DNA of 64,000 nt from Oxytricha trifallax (taxonomy: Eukaryota; Ciliophora; Spirotrichea; Sporadotrichida; Oxytrichidae): positions 1-64,000 of the forward strand of contig ARYC01018383.1 in assembly GCA_000711775.1 (NCBI GenBank). Reading direction: 5' to 3'. Positions within the stretch are counted from its first letter, which is position 1. Each line of letters starts with the position of its first letter. The position numbers and the translations under genes were made by a program. The notes below the pieces were generated by a model. That model ran no database searches, had not been told where the DNA came from, and was given only the letters and a program-made list of their open reading frames with translations. Below are positions 1-11,673 of the stretch, in pieces.

Positions 1-265
1 TTCTTTTCATATATATTTTAACTTAGATTCCCTCAAAAATATAATTTATTCGCTTTCTTTGGTATTTATTAGAATGTTTTATGAGTTAAATATATATAAA
101 TCATAAATTCTAAATGATCTAAAAGTAATTAAATTTGAAACGCAAGCATACAATTTATAGTTGAATATTGTGCTTTATAGATAATTATATTACTATTTTT
201 TCTTATATAGTACTGTTAATGTTTATCTAAAATTGAGTATTTGAAAACTCTTTTTTTGTTATTGT
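1..265. other. AT-rich left flank
   Basis: I see no coding signal here beyond the end of the kinase gene. It is probably intergenic germline DNA. Confidence 0.5.
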
Positions 266-2426
266 TCAATTATTAGCCACAATTTTATATTTCTTTATAA
301 CTGGCGACATCGCTATTAAAACTTCGTCAAATGCCTCTACGCTTCCCTAAAATTAGAAAATGATTATTTGTTTTAAAGTAAATTTTTTCTTACATCTTAT
401 CTGGTAAATTCAAATACATAAAAATTAAAAACTATGTAAGTAGCTATATTTATACAGTAATAGCATATTTTATTGTAAATGTCCCCAAAGAAACAGATTT
501 GGATATCTTGACAATCTAAAACACAACCTCGACTATTTTATTGGCTTGTTCTTCTGTTGTAAAACCGCTAGATGATCCAGACTTCCCAATAGAACGTTTC
601 ATAGGGGATTTTGAGCGTGCTGACTGAGTTCCCACAGTTGGCTTCACTTTGTAGTAAGTAGCAGTTATTTTTTATTGTTAACTGTCTGGAATGATGATTT
701 TCAAAAAATTAAAAAAAAGTTGAGTACGTTAAAAAATTGTCAGGCTATTTAAAAATTGTTTTATGATGATAGGATCTTAGAATTTCGTAATTTCCTCTAA
801 TATTTAGTCAAAGATTTCCTAAGGCTCTTCTTTTGTATAAAAATAGAAAGGCAGTAATGACCCATTCTAATGAATCTTAAATGGCTGTTTTTTCTTAGCA
901 AATGGACTCGTCAATGATATTGGGTCCTTTTTCTTAGGTTTAATTTCGAAAATATTAGAAAGTGCTTATCCATGCAGAAAGTTAAGAAGCTCAAAGCAGT
1001 TTGAAATTTGTGGCCCATTCTGGTTTCTTTTATTAACCAGATTAACTTAGTTAACTTGTCCCATGTTATTCTATTAAAACATACTGCTGAAAGATACCTA
1101 GTCAGAAGGGGGCATGTTATTCATTCCTATCAAATTATTATTTGTCATTGTCATGCCATTATTAGATGGGGATTAACCTTAACTAAAAGCTACCCCTCCT
1201 TGATTACTTGACATTTCATCAGGAATATTATTCATCCCTGGAAATATATCAGACTCTGACCAGTTCTTCGAAAACAAATCCTCATTTATTTAAATCCATG
1301 GGTGCATCTTGATATTTTCAATTGTGTAAACTAAAAAAATCATTAAAGTCATTAATATTAATTATTCTATTAAATCATCACTATACTTTATCTCTTTCTA
1401 GGATTTGGATTGAGAATACATTTCACCAGATCTTTAGCTTCATCGCTAATCACCTTTTGTTCATCTTAAGGAAACCTAAAATCTCCCACTATAATTTTGT
1501 CAAGAAGTTTATGCACAGAATCATCATCAAATGGTCTCAACCCAGTCATCATAAAATACAATATGACTCCGCAGGCCCAAATATCAGCCATCTGCCCATC
1601 ATAACCTGTATTTTTAACAATTTCTGGAGCTATATAATTCAAAGTACCACAAGTTGTATGCATAAGATTTGGACCCTATTGAAGCCTTTTGCAAAATACA
1701 GAGAGACCAAAATCACTAATTTTCACAACTCCTTCTTCATTAATCAGAATATTTTCTGGTTTTAAGTCTCTATGCGATATCCCTCTATTATGACAATATT
1801 CAACACCCTTTATTATCTAGATAAAGTATCACCTTGCTGTGTCCTCATCAAGTCCCCTATTTTCTATAGAATTATTGAAAATACCAATAAACTTTACCCT
1901 TAATATGGTCAAAGAGATCACCTCCTTTAATTAACTCAAGGACCAAATATATTTTGGAGTTACTTGCCAAAACTTCCTTTAATTTGACAATATTCTAATG
2001 ATTAATCATTTTCATCATAGTAACGTAAAAAAGAGTTAAGTTACCCCTTCTCAATAAAATATGAAAAACAGTTTGCATAATTTATCAAGTGAGGCGCTAT
2101 AGTTTAAAAGAAAATGTGACTATGTAATATTTCAAAAGATATCTCTTTTTTAATGCTTTCACCTAAATCTTCTTATTTTATCTTCTCTTTATCTAAAATT
2201 TTGATTGCTACTTCTTCTCCAGTTTCTGAATTAGTTGCTTGCTTCACTCTATATATATAAATTGATATAAGAATGATTTCGTTTGAATTTAATATTTAAG
2301 ATTTCGTTATATAAATCAAACAATTGGTTGAAATATGGCACATTAGAATTTTGACATGACTTACAAGCCAAAAGCTCCCTTGCCGAGTTCTCTGCCCATC
2401 TCATATAGCCCAACTTTTTTTGTCAT
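266..2426 (-). CDS. CIPK/SnRK3-like serine/threonine protein kinase
   Basis: The start at 2426 is followed by a glycine loop (GKGAFGLVKQA), the VAIK lysine, [11 protein letters not shown] and [10 protein letters not shown], so this is a complete active-type kinase domain. After the kinase domain, near 1000-930, [19 protein letters not shown] resembles the NAF/FISL region of plant CIPKs. The C-terminus, about 560-266, has a KA1-like tail ending IVANN then TGA. By family knowledge such kinases phosphorylate Ser/Thr and can respond to calcium sensors. An intron with GT-AG ends lies at 2249-2364 and a likely one between about 502 and 335. An insertion at 2019-2138 is not an intron and looks like an IES with a CT pointer. 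Kinase assignment is sure; the CIPK-like subgroup is inference. Confidence 0.85.
2019..2138. other. IES in kinase gene, pointer CT
   Basis: The insertion interrupts the kinase between KKEIS and MMKMINH. Removing it at the two CT copies (AG on +, 2019-2020 and 2137-2138) restores the expected kinase spacing. It has no GT-AG ends. A 2-bp pointer is weak by itself. Confidence 0.6.
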
Positions 2427-3047
2427 TTTTTAATTTTCTGTCTTAATTTAAGTTAGATTTTATTATATTTACGTAATTCTCTAATTATAGTTCATAATTT
2501 AAAGTAAATAAAAATATTTTAGAATAAAAATCATCATAATGTTTCTTAAATCAACTCAAGTAAAAATATTCTTCATGAAATTATTTTAGAGTTTTAATTT
2601 AAAAATTAATTAGAATAAAATTTGCTATAATAATGGAATAGCATTTATTTAAGCGCTTATGATAAATTTAAGCCAAATAGAGTGAGATAAAATAAAAATA
2701 GCGCATTAATAAATAAATATTTTGTGTGGATTGAAGATGGAAGGCTTGTTAGACGGTAATTAATAACTATTTGGATAATGTCAATAACCCCAAAATAGTG
2801 GAAGCAATACACCAAAATTCGAAGATGAAAAGCCATTTTAGAAATTTGGTGATAATCAGCCAATTAAATAGTCAAAAGTAATAAAAACAACATTAAGAGC
2901 TAACAAATCTTTCGTCTACAGTTCATTTGTTTAAAACAACAGTAAACTTATAATTATAAAATAAGTATAATTAATAAATAATACTCCATTAGTATAAAAT
3001 ACTCAGTGAATTATAATTTAAGTTAACTTCAAGATGGTTGCGAAGAT
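2427..3047. other. Intergenic AT-rich spacer
   Basis: This lies between the divergent starts of the kinase gene and the membrane-protein gene. I see no supported gene, so it should hold the promoters and germline-limited DNA. Confidence 0.5.
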
Positions 3048-4088
3048 ATGACTATGTCATACAGCAGTAATGAAGAGGAAGATCTTGAATCATAAATTTT
3101 AAAAAGGAGAAAGGCTCTAGAATATCAAAATTCCTTTAAAGAATAAAAAGATGAAGAGGACGACGAACTTTCAGTTTTGATTTAAAACGATGATTTAAAC
3201 AGTCAAGATTGCTTTATAGAAGGTTACAATAATGATTCCCAAATTTAGCCACACTTAGATCTTGCGAAATAAACTTCCAAATAGTTTATGGATTAGGAGG
3301 GTAAAACTCAATCGACAGTGACTGGTTCATTTTTAACCTACATATCTGGTGGACCATCACAGCTCTAAAACAATCAAGATTTCAATCAAACTCATTAAGA
3401 GCTATTGAAAGCTTAGAGGAAGAGGTAGTAGCAAAGAAAATTAAGAGGGAACAAAGCTTTTAAAAGTTAAGAGAACATGCAAACTATTTACTCTGCATGC
3501 TTGAGTTTGGATCTAGGAAGCAGATAGTCATCTCTGATAAGAAACGGAATATTGCAGGATATATCTATGTGTATTTTATTATTCAGGATCAAGGCACAAT
3601 TTCACAGAATAACATGCATGTGACCACAAACAATTCGACTACTTAGCCAGCACCATCTAAAGAAGAGCAATAAGCTACATAAGACTCCAAATTAGGTTAG
3701 TTTTTGAATCAGGAGACAACAGAACAAAGTCAGTTCCTTCTCACTCTCGATAGATCAAAGCTCTTTGTCATCTACGCTGTAATTCTGATTGTGGCACTGG
3801 TCATAACAGGAGGAATATATATGCTAGTATTAGGAGTGAGTGGAAACTAGGGATAAGATACCAGTAGTTTCTAGTTGAACTATCATGGACCTTACTCGCA
3901 AGATAACACCAACAATTACCTTTAATAAATATGGTAAAACCTAAACTTAGTGTAAATAAATATTTAATGCTGTTCACACATTTTCTCAAAGTAATATAAA
4001 TTTGGATTCATCAGACTTTACTAAGACAATGTTTGATCCTAAATTAAAGTAAGATGCTCAAATTTCCTCACTAGGTAGACTTGATTGA
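3048..4088 (+). CDS. Unknown single-pass membrane protein
   Basis: I do not recognise this protein. The reading frame starts at 3048 (MTMSYSSNEEEDLESQ) after an in-frame TGA and ends with TGA at 4086-4088. It is acidic and glutamine-rich for about 200 residues. One strong hydrophobic segment near 3760-3835 (LFVIYAVILIVALVITGG) is probably a single membrane span, followed by a short polar tail. Two very short IESs, at 3555-3589 and 3924-3963, must be removed for one continuous frame; both have clear in-phase pointers. No catalytic motif is visible. Confidence 0.75.
3555..3589. other. 29-bp IES, pointer CAGGAT
   Basis: CAGGAT occurs at 3555-3560 and 3584-3589 in the same codon phase. Deleting the sequence between them (29 bp) joins RNGILQD to QGTISQNN. 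The insertion is too short for a normal intron and lacks GT-AG ends. Confidence 0.85.
3924..3963. other. 31-bp IES, pointer AATAAATAT
   Basis: The 9-bp direct repeat lies at 3924-3932 and 3955-3963 in the same codon phase. Its removal joins NNYLQQI to FNAVHTFSQSN. Confidence 0.85.
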
Positions 4089-4469
4089 ATTTATTAAATA
4101 AATATAAACTTTAAATAATGTCATATAAGCAAAATAGTTTAACTAATGTTTTAAGCTTCAATAACTCGTTTATTCTTTGTTATAAAATAACTCAATATAC
4201 CTTAAATTCATTCCAATTATAATTAATTATTGATAAAATTATTTTCATATTATTTAATATAATATTATCTAAATTTTAAACATTATATCTAATATTTATG
4301 ATTTTCAGTATGATGTTTGTTAAATGAACACAATGCAAATACATTGCCAATTTATAGATAGTAATATTGAATTATAAATGAAAAATATCTGATTTATTAT
4401 TTGGTTGTATCTAAGTATTCTTGTGGTTACTTGTCATAATATATAATGAATTGGAATGAGATAGCTTGC

Positions 4470-7124
4470 TCATTGCATTCTCTTAGGTGAGCTAGCTCTG
4501 TCTGGGGATCTGATGGGAGAGCTTTCTCTGATTTCTTTGCCGACAATGGTCTTTTGGATGGCAATCTTTTCAGAGAACTTTTTTAATTCATAAACTCATT
4601 AAATTACAGAGTTAATAAGAGTATGATTTTTTAAAAGAAGATGTAATTTTGATTTAATTTGAACTTCTTGAGTGGGTCCTTTCTCTCAAGCTTGTCAAGT
4701 TCACCTGGGGTGTACTGATCCAAGAATTCATCAATAGACAAATATCCTCCTCCAACTCTGATGTTGATCTTGTCCTTGTCAACTCTGACTGCGACTCTCT
4801 TGGTGCCGAATTGATAGACACCCTCTGACTCTCTCATGAACATGATCTTGAGCTTTTGTCTCTCTGGGTAGTTGTTGATGAACTCAGCAAGTCTGCGGTC
4901 GATGACATCGTCCTTCACTGGGATGTAGACTGCGATTCTTTGCTTCAACTCGATGATGTAGTTCTTCAAGGTCTCAATTTCAACCTCGGCATCCTTTAGT
5001 TGTCTCAATAATTCGAGGGAAGTCTTGTTTGCCTTGTACACTTTCTCTTCAAGCTCGAGAATTTATTAAGATAAATGTCGAATAAAAAGCGATATAGTAT
5101 GATATATGATGAAATATAGGGTTCATGCACAATTTGTTGAATTTAATTATTGAATGTAGTCTGAGGCAGTTTCAAGTTCCTTGAGGAGTTGATCCTTTTG
5201 AGCATCAATGTTAGCAAGGAGTTGTCTGGTCTTCTCAAGTTGATCCTCAACATCAAGTTTTGATAATTTATAATATTATATTAAAAATATCATTAGACTA
5301 TATTATTCAAGTTTTTGGGTGATGACTTCCTTGAGTTCAATGATGGTAGATTGAAGAGTCAAGATAGTTTGTTGTTGTCCTATAATTGAAATATAAATAT
5401 TTTGAAAATAACTTACTCTTGATTGTTTGCTCAAGACTATCGATTCTTCTCTCGAAGGTGGCTCTTTAGGTCTCTAAGTCAGACTCTAGTGTTCTAATCA
5501 ATAAAATAAATATAAAATTATATTTTGATATGGATTTTTGAAAATTTTAAGATAAAGATACTAACAATTTATAGGATCTGATATTTTAATGCATAATATG
5601 ATTGACTAATAAAATTAATTGAATTCTGGCATCCTTGGTGATTCTTTGTTGTTCTAACTCGTTTCTGAGTTCGTCCATCTTTTGTTTGTGATCTCTCTCA
5701 GCCTCATCGAGTTTCTTGTGGAACTCGTTCTTGGCCTCTTCCATTTTACGATGGTGGTCATCGCTCATTTGTTGGGTCTTATGATTATATTCATCAGTCA
5801 AATTATTGCCAAATGCATTATAAATATCCATTATTATTTTTGGTTTTTCTGTCTAGTTTACTAAAATTTAATGCTCATTTTAATTCTTTATGCCTTAACA
5901 ATATTTACCTTGCGGTTGCACTCATCAGTAAGATTGCTGACCTTTCTATTGTAGTCATCAGTGAGAGCGTTGATCTTGCGACTGTGCTCATCATTCAACT
6001 GTGCAATCTTTTACTAACAATCATGATTTACCTGAGTGAGTTTTTCGTGGTTCTCCTTCTCCTGAGTCTCGAGCTTGTCGTGGTGCTCCTTGGTCAAAGT
6101 TTGCACTTTATGAGAGTGCTCATCACTCATTCTATCTACTTGAGCCTTGTGAGCGCGGTGGGTGTCCTCAAGGGTCTGGAGGTGATCTCTTTCGCGTCTG
6201 GCTTGGTGCTCCTTCAAAGATTAGATTTCTCTCTTGAGACCGTCGTTCTCGACGATTAATTCACTCTGGTAGTTGTTGTGGACCTCAGTATCCTTAAGCT
6301 AAATTAAAATATAAGCACAACTGAATGGTTGCATATATGTTGTGTTTATTTTTAAATTTAGAAATAAAACGCAATTTAATATCCTTATGGATGGTCACTG
6401 AAGTTTCTGTGATATGTACCTAGAGTTCATGGCGCTTAACTTCAGAATGAGCTGTTAACTCTTTGTGGTGTTAAATAATAAATTTCTTAGCAATAAAATT
6501 TTGCATTAGAAGTTATCGTTTTTGCAAATCTCTTTTTATAAGCCTGTTTAAATAATGGTGTTGAACATCCAATTTCATGTCGTCAATAACCTATAGAACA
6601 AAGAGTGTAAAGATAATTTGTCATATTAATATTGTTATATCTGATTGTTGGTTATGCATAAGATTAATGCTTTGTAGAGATATGTGTGAAGATATTCTTT
6701 TTTATGTAGTTTAATGGTGTATCCAATTTATTTAGTATCATCCTTTTAATAATTTCTCATTTTTATCTAACTCCATTTTCTGCTAAATTAATTTCCATTT
6801 TGCTTTTCTTGAATTTATATCTCTTCCACATATCCCCTCTACTTCATCGCACCTTATTGCAATACCTCCCTCTGCTTTTATATCTTTTTTTAGAATACTT
6901 ACCACAACTTTCTCTTGGAGTGCGACAACAGTGGTTTTGAGATGATCAATCTCGACGTCCTTCTCAGTAAGTCCGTTGATGAGCTGCTTGTCCAAGAGCA
7001 CGTACTCGGTGTCTTGCTGCTGAGATGCGTTCAAGTTGCTGTTGTTGACATCGTTGTTGTTCTTGAGAGTTCTCTGCTTGACGGGGGATGAGCGGCCGCC
7101 TTTTGGGGTTTTGTTGGTAGACAT
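4470..7124 (-). CDS. Coiled-coil protein with C-terminal GAR (Gas2-like) domain
   Basis: The start MSTNKTPKGGRSSPVKQ at 7124 is followed by long heptad-rich coiled coil with repeated H/E/K-rich segments (about 6300-5600). Near the C-terminus VYQFGTKRVAVRV and INIRVGGGYLSIDEFLDQY match the core of the GAR domain, known in Gas2, spectraplakin and dynactin-associated proteins as a microtubule-binding module. The tail SSPIRSPDRASSPKRMQ is basic and serine-proline-rich. It is probably a cytoskeletal or cortical structural protein. Several AT-rich interruptions split the coiled coil; the last is a proven-looking IES at 4575-4666. Codon use in the GAR end is more GC-rich than its surroundings, suggesting strong expression. 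The exact partner is unknown. Confidence 0.8.
4575..4666. other. 86-bp IES, pointer GAACTT
   Basis: GAACTT is at 4575-4580 and 4661-4666. On the minus strand the junction becomes DPLKKF then SEKIAIQKTIVG, in frame. Confidence 0.85.
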
Positions 7125-8469
7125 GTTTAGTAATGGTGTTAAGTTTAAGTGAGTTTCCTAAATAAATTAAAATTATATTGTCAAGCTATAAAGATATATG
7201 GGGGAGTATTATGTGAGAATAATATAAGAATCATCTAAAATCACCTATTTAATAATATTGTAATATATTATAGCATAACTATAAAAATAGAACTGGTAAT
7301 AAAACTTAAAAAATATAATTTGTACATGATATGCAATTATATTTAGCCATAAAATATTAAGAGATTATGTTTACTTGATAACAAAATTCCAAAATGTAAA
7401 AATTAAGCTATTCTTTATTTTAATATTGCTTAAGTATTTAAACTTTTTTAACTTTAATAAAAATAAATTATATATTTGCGAATTATTAAGAAGTTATATA
7501 TTGGGCTAAACTAAAATACTGATCTTCATTTTTTAAGAAATTAAAAGTTACTGGAATACTACTATTACTATATTTTTCTCATTGTTTTATCAACATTAAT
7601 TAATTATAAATTTTGAAAAATCTTTGATTAAAAATACCAAAATTGAAATCTATTTATGTCTCTCCTGCGATAGAATAAATAAATAGTATTCTAAATATAA
7701 AAGATAAAAGTTTACTGTTGAGTATGTCGAATGAACAATGAAATTTTGGCAAATTTATTACCTTTAATTGAATATCTTTATTTCAATTATATTTTAGAAA
7801 TATTCGTTTTAATATGCATATTTGAAGCATTTCAAAGCAATATATAAATCATTTTAAATAAACAATGTTGTTATCATATAATTTATTAAAATAAAAATTA
7901 AACATTCCATTCACGGAATAACGTTCTTGAGATATAAATTGTTAACTTAAAAATGTGATTGCAGAGAATAAAAATAAATTACTCATTATTTATCTGTTGA
8001 AATATAATATAATTTAATTTATTATTCCATTAAGTAAATTAATTTTGAAAAAATAAATTAAAATCAAAATAATTATTATTTTCGTATATTTGAGTAATTA
8101 TGCTAATCTGTGCGATTTTAAGACAAAATTAAAATTAAAAATACTTTACTATAGGTAGTGATGATTCAATAGACTGAACAATTAAGAATGAAATTTTTTG
8201 TTTTTCTCTATTTAATAAAATAAAATCATTGAATTCTCTATACAAATGATTTCATTTCATTAAATTGTAATTGATATTACTTTATTTATTTTTCTTACCC
8301 TATTCCACTTAAATTTTATTCAATTACATCCATTTGTATTTACTAAGATTAGGCGTATGTTTATTTCTGGAAAAAAAACTTTTACATTAGTCTTTTATCA
8401 ATATCTAAATTGACTTATTTATTCTTTAATTTATATTTTCATGACAGGCACTTTAAGTCATATCTCAAC
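7125..8469. other. Intergenic AT-rich spacer
   Basis: About 1.3 kb with no open stretch that I can support as coding. Long poly-A/T and A/T-only runs dominate. Confidence 0.5.
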
Positions 8470-9878
8470 TCAATTATCTTGATCTTTCAGCCATTTTAAA
8501 AGAAATTATATAATCATTATAACAAATATGGTATTAAATTATATTGTATGTTATCTCAGCCATCTGACTCTTTTGCCCTCTTTCCACTCGCCCTTTTTCA
8601 ATTCTCCATTTTGATTATGGTAAAGTCCTTCTCCATGTTATTTGCCATTGTGCCAATTTCCTTCGTATTTTCTGCCGTCTGGCCAAGTGAACACTCCATA
8701 ACCCTGTTTTTTATCATCCTAGTACTCTCCTTTATACATTCTACCGTCTGACCAGGTAAAGACACCCTGCCCGTGCATTTTGTTATTCAACCATTCGCCA
8801 TTGAATTGTCGCTCATCTGCCCAAGTATTACTAAAATACTCAATTTAAGAGAAAAAATCTAAAAAATTATGTTTGAACTATTAACTTTATTAAAGTGTAG
8901 ATGCCTTAGCCATGGATATTGTTATCAAGGAATTAACCTTGATAAGTAGATCCATCAGCCCATATAAATTTGCCATAGCCATGCTTCTTTCCATCTTAGT
9001 ACTACCCTTGATACTTCGCCCCATCTGGCCAGGTTTCCAGTCCCTGTCCATGCTGTTTATCCTCTTGCCAATCTCCTTCATACTTTGCTCCATCTGTGTG
9101 ATAGTACTTCCCCTTACCATGTGCCTTGTCATCAAGCCATTCTCCCTCGTATACATCCCCATCAGCATGAATTAATCTGCCACGGCCATTTGCCTTATCT
9201 CGCCTCCAGTAACCTTCGTAGAGTGAACCATCTGCCCAAATCTATAATCCTTTGCCATCACATTTTAACTATTTAAAATAGATTTAAAGAGTAAAATAAG
9301 TATGTACACTTTTACAATTAATCACGAGAGTCAGTTTTCACATCCCACTCACCCTCATATTTTGCTCCATTTTCAAGCAACATCATTGGTCTGAACTCCC
9401 TATTTATTTTGATATTATTGAATAGAACTGGTTCGTAATTAAATGGACCTAATCTCTGCTTTATCGATTGGACTAGTCTATTATCGTAGTTTGGATGTTG
9501 CTAAAAATATGCCATTTTAAATTAGCAGTTTAAACTGAAAGTAAAGGGTGATAAAAATCTGAGAAGATTTATATCACTTTATATTATTATTTTTCTATAG
9601 TTTATTAATATTCAAGCCATTTATTGACTGGTTCTGATAACTTTTGAGCTAATAAAACCATATTGCTGCTAAACTTTTCTCCTGGCAATCGACCCTCTCG
9701 CAAAAGCTTAAATGCGAATAATCGCTCTGAATATCTCCTTCTTACTAGCTGGATTTGATTACAGATCTTTATACAATTATTGATTTTTCACCTGCTATTA
9801 AAATTCCATCGTTGAAATATCTCTTTGCATTGACATTTCTTTGTCTTTAACTTAATCATTGGTACAACAATTTCCCAT
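8470..9878 (-). CDS. Myristoylated IQ-motif and MORN-repeat protein
   Basis: The N-terminus MGNCCTND fits N-myristoylation plus cysteine palmitoylation, so it is probably membrane-anchored. An IQ-like motif ([18 protein letters not shown]) follows, a likely calmodulin site. Then about seven MORN units run from about 9390 to 8580, such as [17 protein letters not shown] and [20 protein letters not shown] repeats bind membranes or organise cortical scaffolds. The C-terminus WLKDQDN is reached only after removal of the last IES. Four IESs with in-phase pointers of 8, 4, 5 and 7 bp split the gene. It resembles a widespread ciliate family, possibly cortical. Confidence 0.88.
8487..8563. other. IES, pointer TCAGCCAT
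   Basis: The 8-bp repeat lies at 8487-8494 and 8556-8563. Removal gives the C-terminus RVRWLKDQDN and TGA at 8470. Confidence 0.75.
8823..8896. other. 70-bp IES, pointer AAGT
   Basis: AAGT at 8823-8826 and 8893-8896. Removal joins HGQGIYT to [11 protein letters not shown], a perfect MORN continuation. Confidence 0.85.
9257..9325. other. 64-bp IES, pointer ATCAC
   Basis: ATCAC at 9257-9261 and 9321-9325. Removal joins KTDSRD to GKGLQIWADG in frame. Confidence 0.85.
9511..9622. other. 105-bp IES, pointer GCCATTT
   Basis: The 7-bp repeat at 9511-9517 and 9616-9622 is in the same codon phase. Removal joins RTSQQMA to [11 protein letters not shown]. Confidence 0.85.
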
Positions 9879-10082
9879 TTTTTTTCCTGTTTTAATTGCT
9901 TGAAATGTTTAATTAAATAATTGAAATACCCTAAATTATTAATAAAATTTATGTGAATAAATTATATCTCGTTCCTACTTTTAATTACTGATTACTTAAT
10001 TTCAATTTTTAACGTACATTTATCGTATAATTGATAAATTTCCATAGCTATCATATATAATCAAAATATATTCATTTAATCT

Positions 10083-10194
10083 TTTGCTCTCTCAAAGGAA
10101 TCAATAACTTCTTTAAGTCCTTTTCTGAATTTCTCTAAAAACAAATTTATAAGAGAATAAATATATGCCTACCTATATTAGCTTTATTTTGCAT
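10083..10194 (-). CDS. DOP1: DOP1 (Dopey), scrambled MDS1: N-terminus
   Basis: The minus-strand reading starts at the Met at 10194, MQNKANI, has a 38-nt GT-AG intron at 10135-10172, and continues EKFRKGLKEVIDSFERAK. This matches the start of the Dopey family, large peripheral Golgi/endosome proteins that act with Mon2 in membrane traffic. After FERAK the frame soon runs into TGA. The last 15 bases (CTTTGAGAGAGCAAA, + 10083-10097) recur on the plus strand at 11212-11226 in the same codon phase, so the gene continues there in inverted orientation. A further upstream coding MDS cannot be excluded. Confidence 0.8.
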
Positions 10195-10329
10195 TGGTTT
10201 TACTAAGTATTTTTTACTCTAAGTGAGTGGACTTTATCCGCTCTATTTATTAAATTATAATAAGATTTCTAATTCAATTGATATATATTTGTATGTAAAT
10301 ATCTCATTTCTATATTATTCGATAGATTT

Positions 10330-10510
10330 ATACAGATTGAATGAATTGAACTTGGAGAGAACAGAAATCGATAGATAAAATTTCGAGGCTCTTATTGAGA
10401 AAGATTTCATTCAACTCGATAAGTGAGCGCATGAGATTTCTGGGACACATGAATTATGATTGTTCTGGAACCATAAATAATGGCTTTTGATTAAGCTCTG
10501 TGAAGATTAT
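10330..10510. other. Unresolved coding-like segment
   Basis: Both strands are open here: plus ELNLERTEIDRQNFEALIEK and then FWNHKQWLLIKLCEDYK, minus a run including FPLYSLIIFTELNQ. I recognise neither. With one stop codon such openness is cheap, so this may be non-coding. Confidence 0.2.
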
Positions 10511-10881
10511 AAGTGAATATAAGGGAAAATGCCAAGGAAAGTCACAATATCCTAACTTTTTCTTATACATTCACATAAAATGATATTATTGATTCAAACA
10601 TAACTATTATTAATTTCAAAACTTAAAACATTCAAACCCTCTAAATAACTCTATGTCATTATATCACGTTTAAAGATAAATTATAAATAATTTACGACTT
10701 ATTGTTATTATAATATCCTTGATGTAGATTTAATTTGAAAAATAAATAAATATATACATATTAAAGCAATTAAGTTATCTAATAATATGTTATATGTGAT
10801 AAATTTAAATTAATCTATAACAAATTATTTTTTAGCAATATTAATAAAATGGAAAAGAGATCAAACTAATACTTAAAAAAT

Positions 10882-11075
10882 ATGGCAGTCTCTATGTTCA
10901 GTTGTTCTCAATAGGTATTATTATTATAATTTCCATTTAATAATTAAATTAGGCTTCTATGTATGCGATATGCGTGAGTTAGAAAGGCATCAGTGTAAAT
11001 TAAGGAGAGTGCTAGAAGCAATTCGATTCATTGTTAATGTGTATGGGCAAGTCTAAATCTAAAGTTAGGCGATGA
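10882..11075 (+). CDS. Small twin-CX9C (CHCH-type) protein
   Basis: The start at 10882 gives MAVSMFSCSQQASMYAIC; an intron at 10915-10952 (38 nt, GTATTA...TTAG) is removed; TGA is at 11073-11075. The roughly 52-residue protein has C-X9-C (CSQQASMYAIC), a 12-residue linker, then C-X9-C (CQKQFDSLLMC). That is the spacing of twin-CX9C proteins of the mitochondrial intermembrane space, imported by Mia40 and often acting in respiratory-chain assembly. The exact family member is unknown. It lies entirely between MDS1 and MDS2 of DOP1. The four cysteines at correct spacing, plus a frame made by a clean intron, make chance unlikely. Confidence 0.75.
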
Positions 11076-11211
11076 TCATTAATTCTTAAAAGGTTAACAA
11101 AATAATGAATGTAAAGTATTTTAATAGAATAAGTCACTCCTAAAATTTTCGTTCTTTTTACATCACTAAACAAAAATGAAAATTCTAAAGCTTTGAATTT
11201 ATTCATAAAAA

Positions 11212-11507
11212 CTTTGAGAGAGCAAAGGAATGGGCTGACTTGAGTAATTGCTTGCAAAGAGTAAAAAAGCAATTAGATTAAAACTAAGGAGTAGAGATCC
11301 CTATGAAAAAAGATCTCGCCAAGAGACTAGGTAAGTTTCATTAAAATAGATACTTATTACAAGTCAATATTTGATAATTTCTGAGTTTATTCAATTTAAA
11401 TTTAGCTCAATGCTTGAATCCTGATTTGGCTGTCATTCATCAGCTTACTCTTGAGGTCTACGGGATGATATTCCAAAGATAGATTGTAAGTTTAATTCTA
11501 TATAATT
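11212..11507 (+). CDS. DOP1: DOP1 (Dopey), inverted MDS2
   Basis: The plus-strand reading FERAKEWADLSNCLQRVKK, then IPMKKDLAKRLAQCLNPDL and LTLEVYGMIFQRQI is the conserved Dopey N-terminal region (compare EWADLI...KRLAQCLHPALP...LETYEIIF). An intron lies at 11331-11405. The coding part ends at ATT followed by a GTAAGT donor, and the 10-bp pointer CTATATAATT (11498-11507) sits inside that intron. Its other copy is at 28005-28014 on the opposite strand, where a matching acceptor precedes ELMKSNIKVID. This piece is therefore inverted relative to the rest of the gene. Confidence 0.85.
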
Positions 11508-11673
11508 ATTATAAACGTTAAGGCTATAAAAATTATTTTCTTTACATAGGCTATTAATTATTAACAATTGGTGTAATGCAAAATAAAGATTAAAATATAA
11601 AGAAGCACATAAAATAACATTTAATTCCACTCATTAGTATTATAACTCATTTTATTATATATTTACAAATATA

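Noticed and set aside
1322-1765. Plus-strand open frame overlapping the kinase
   Set aside because: It is antisense to the conserved kinase catalytic domain and has no recognisable sequence.
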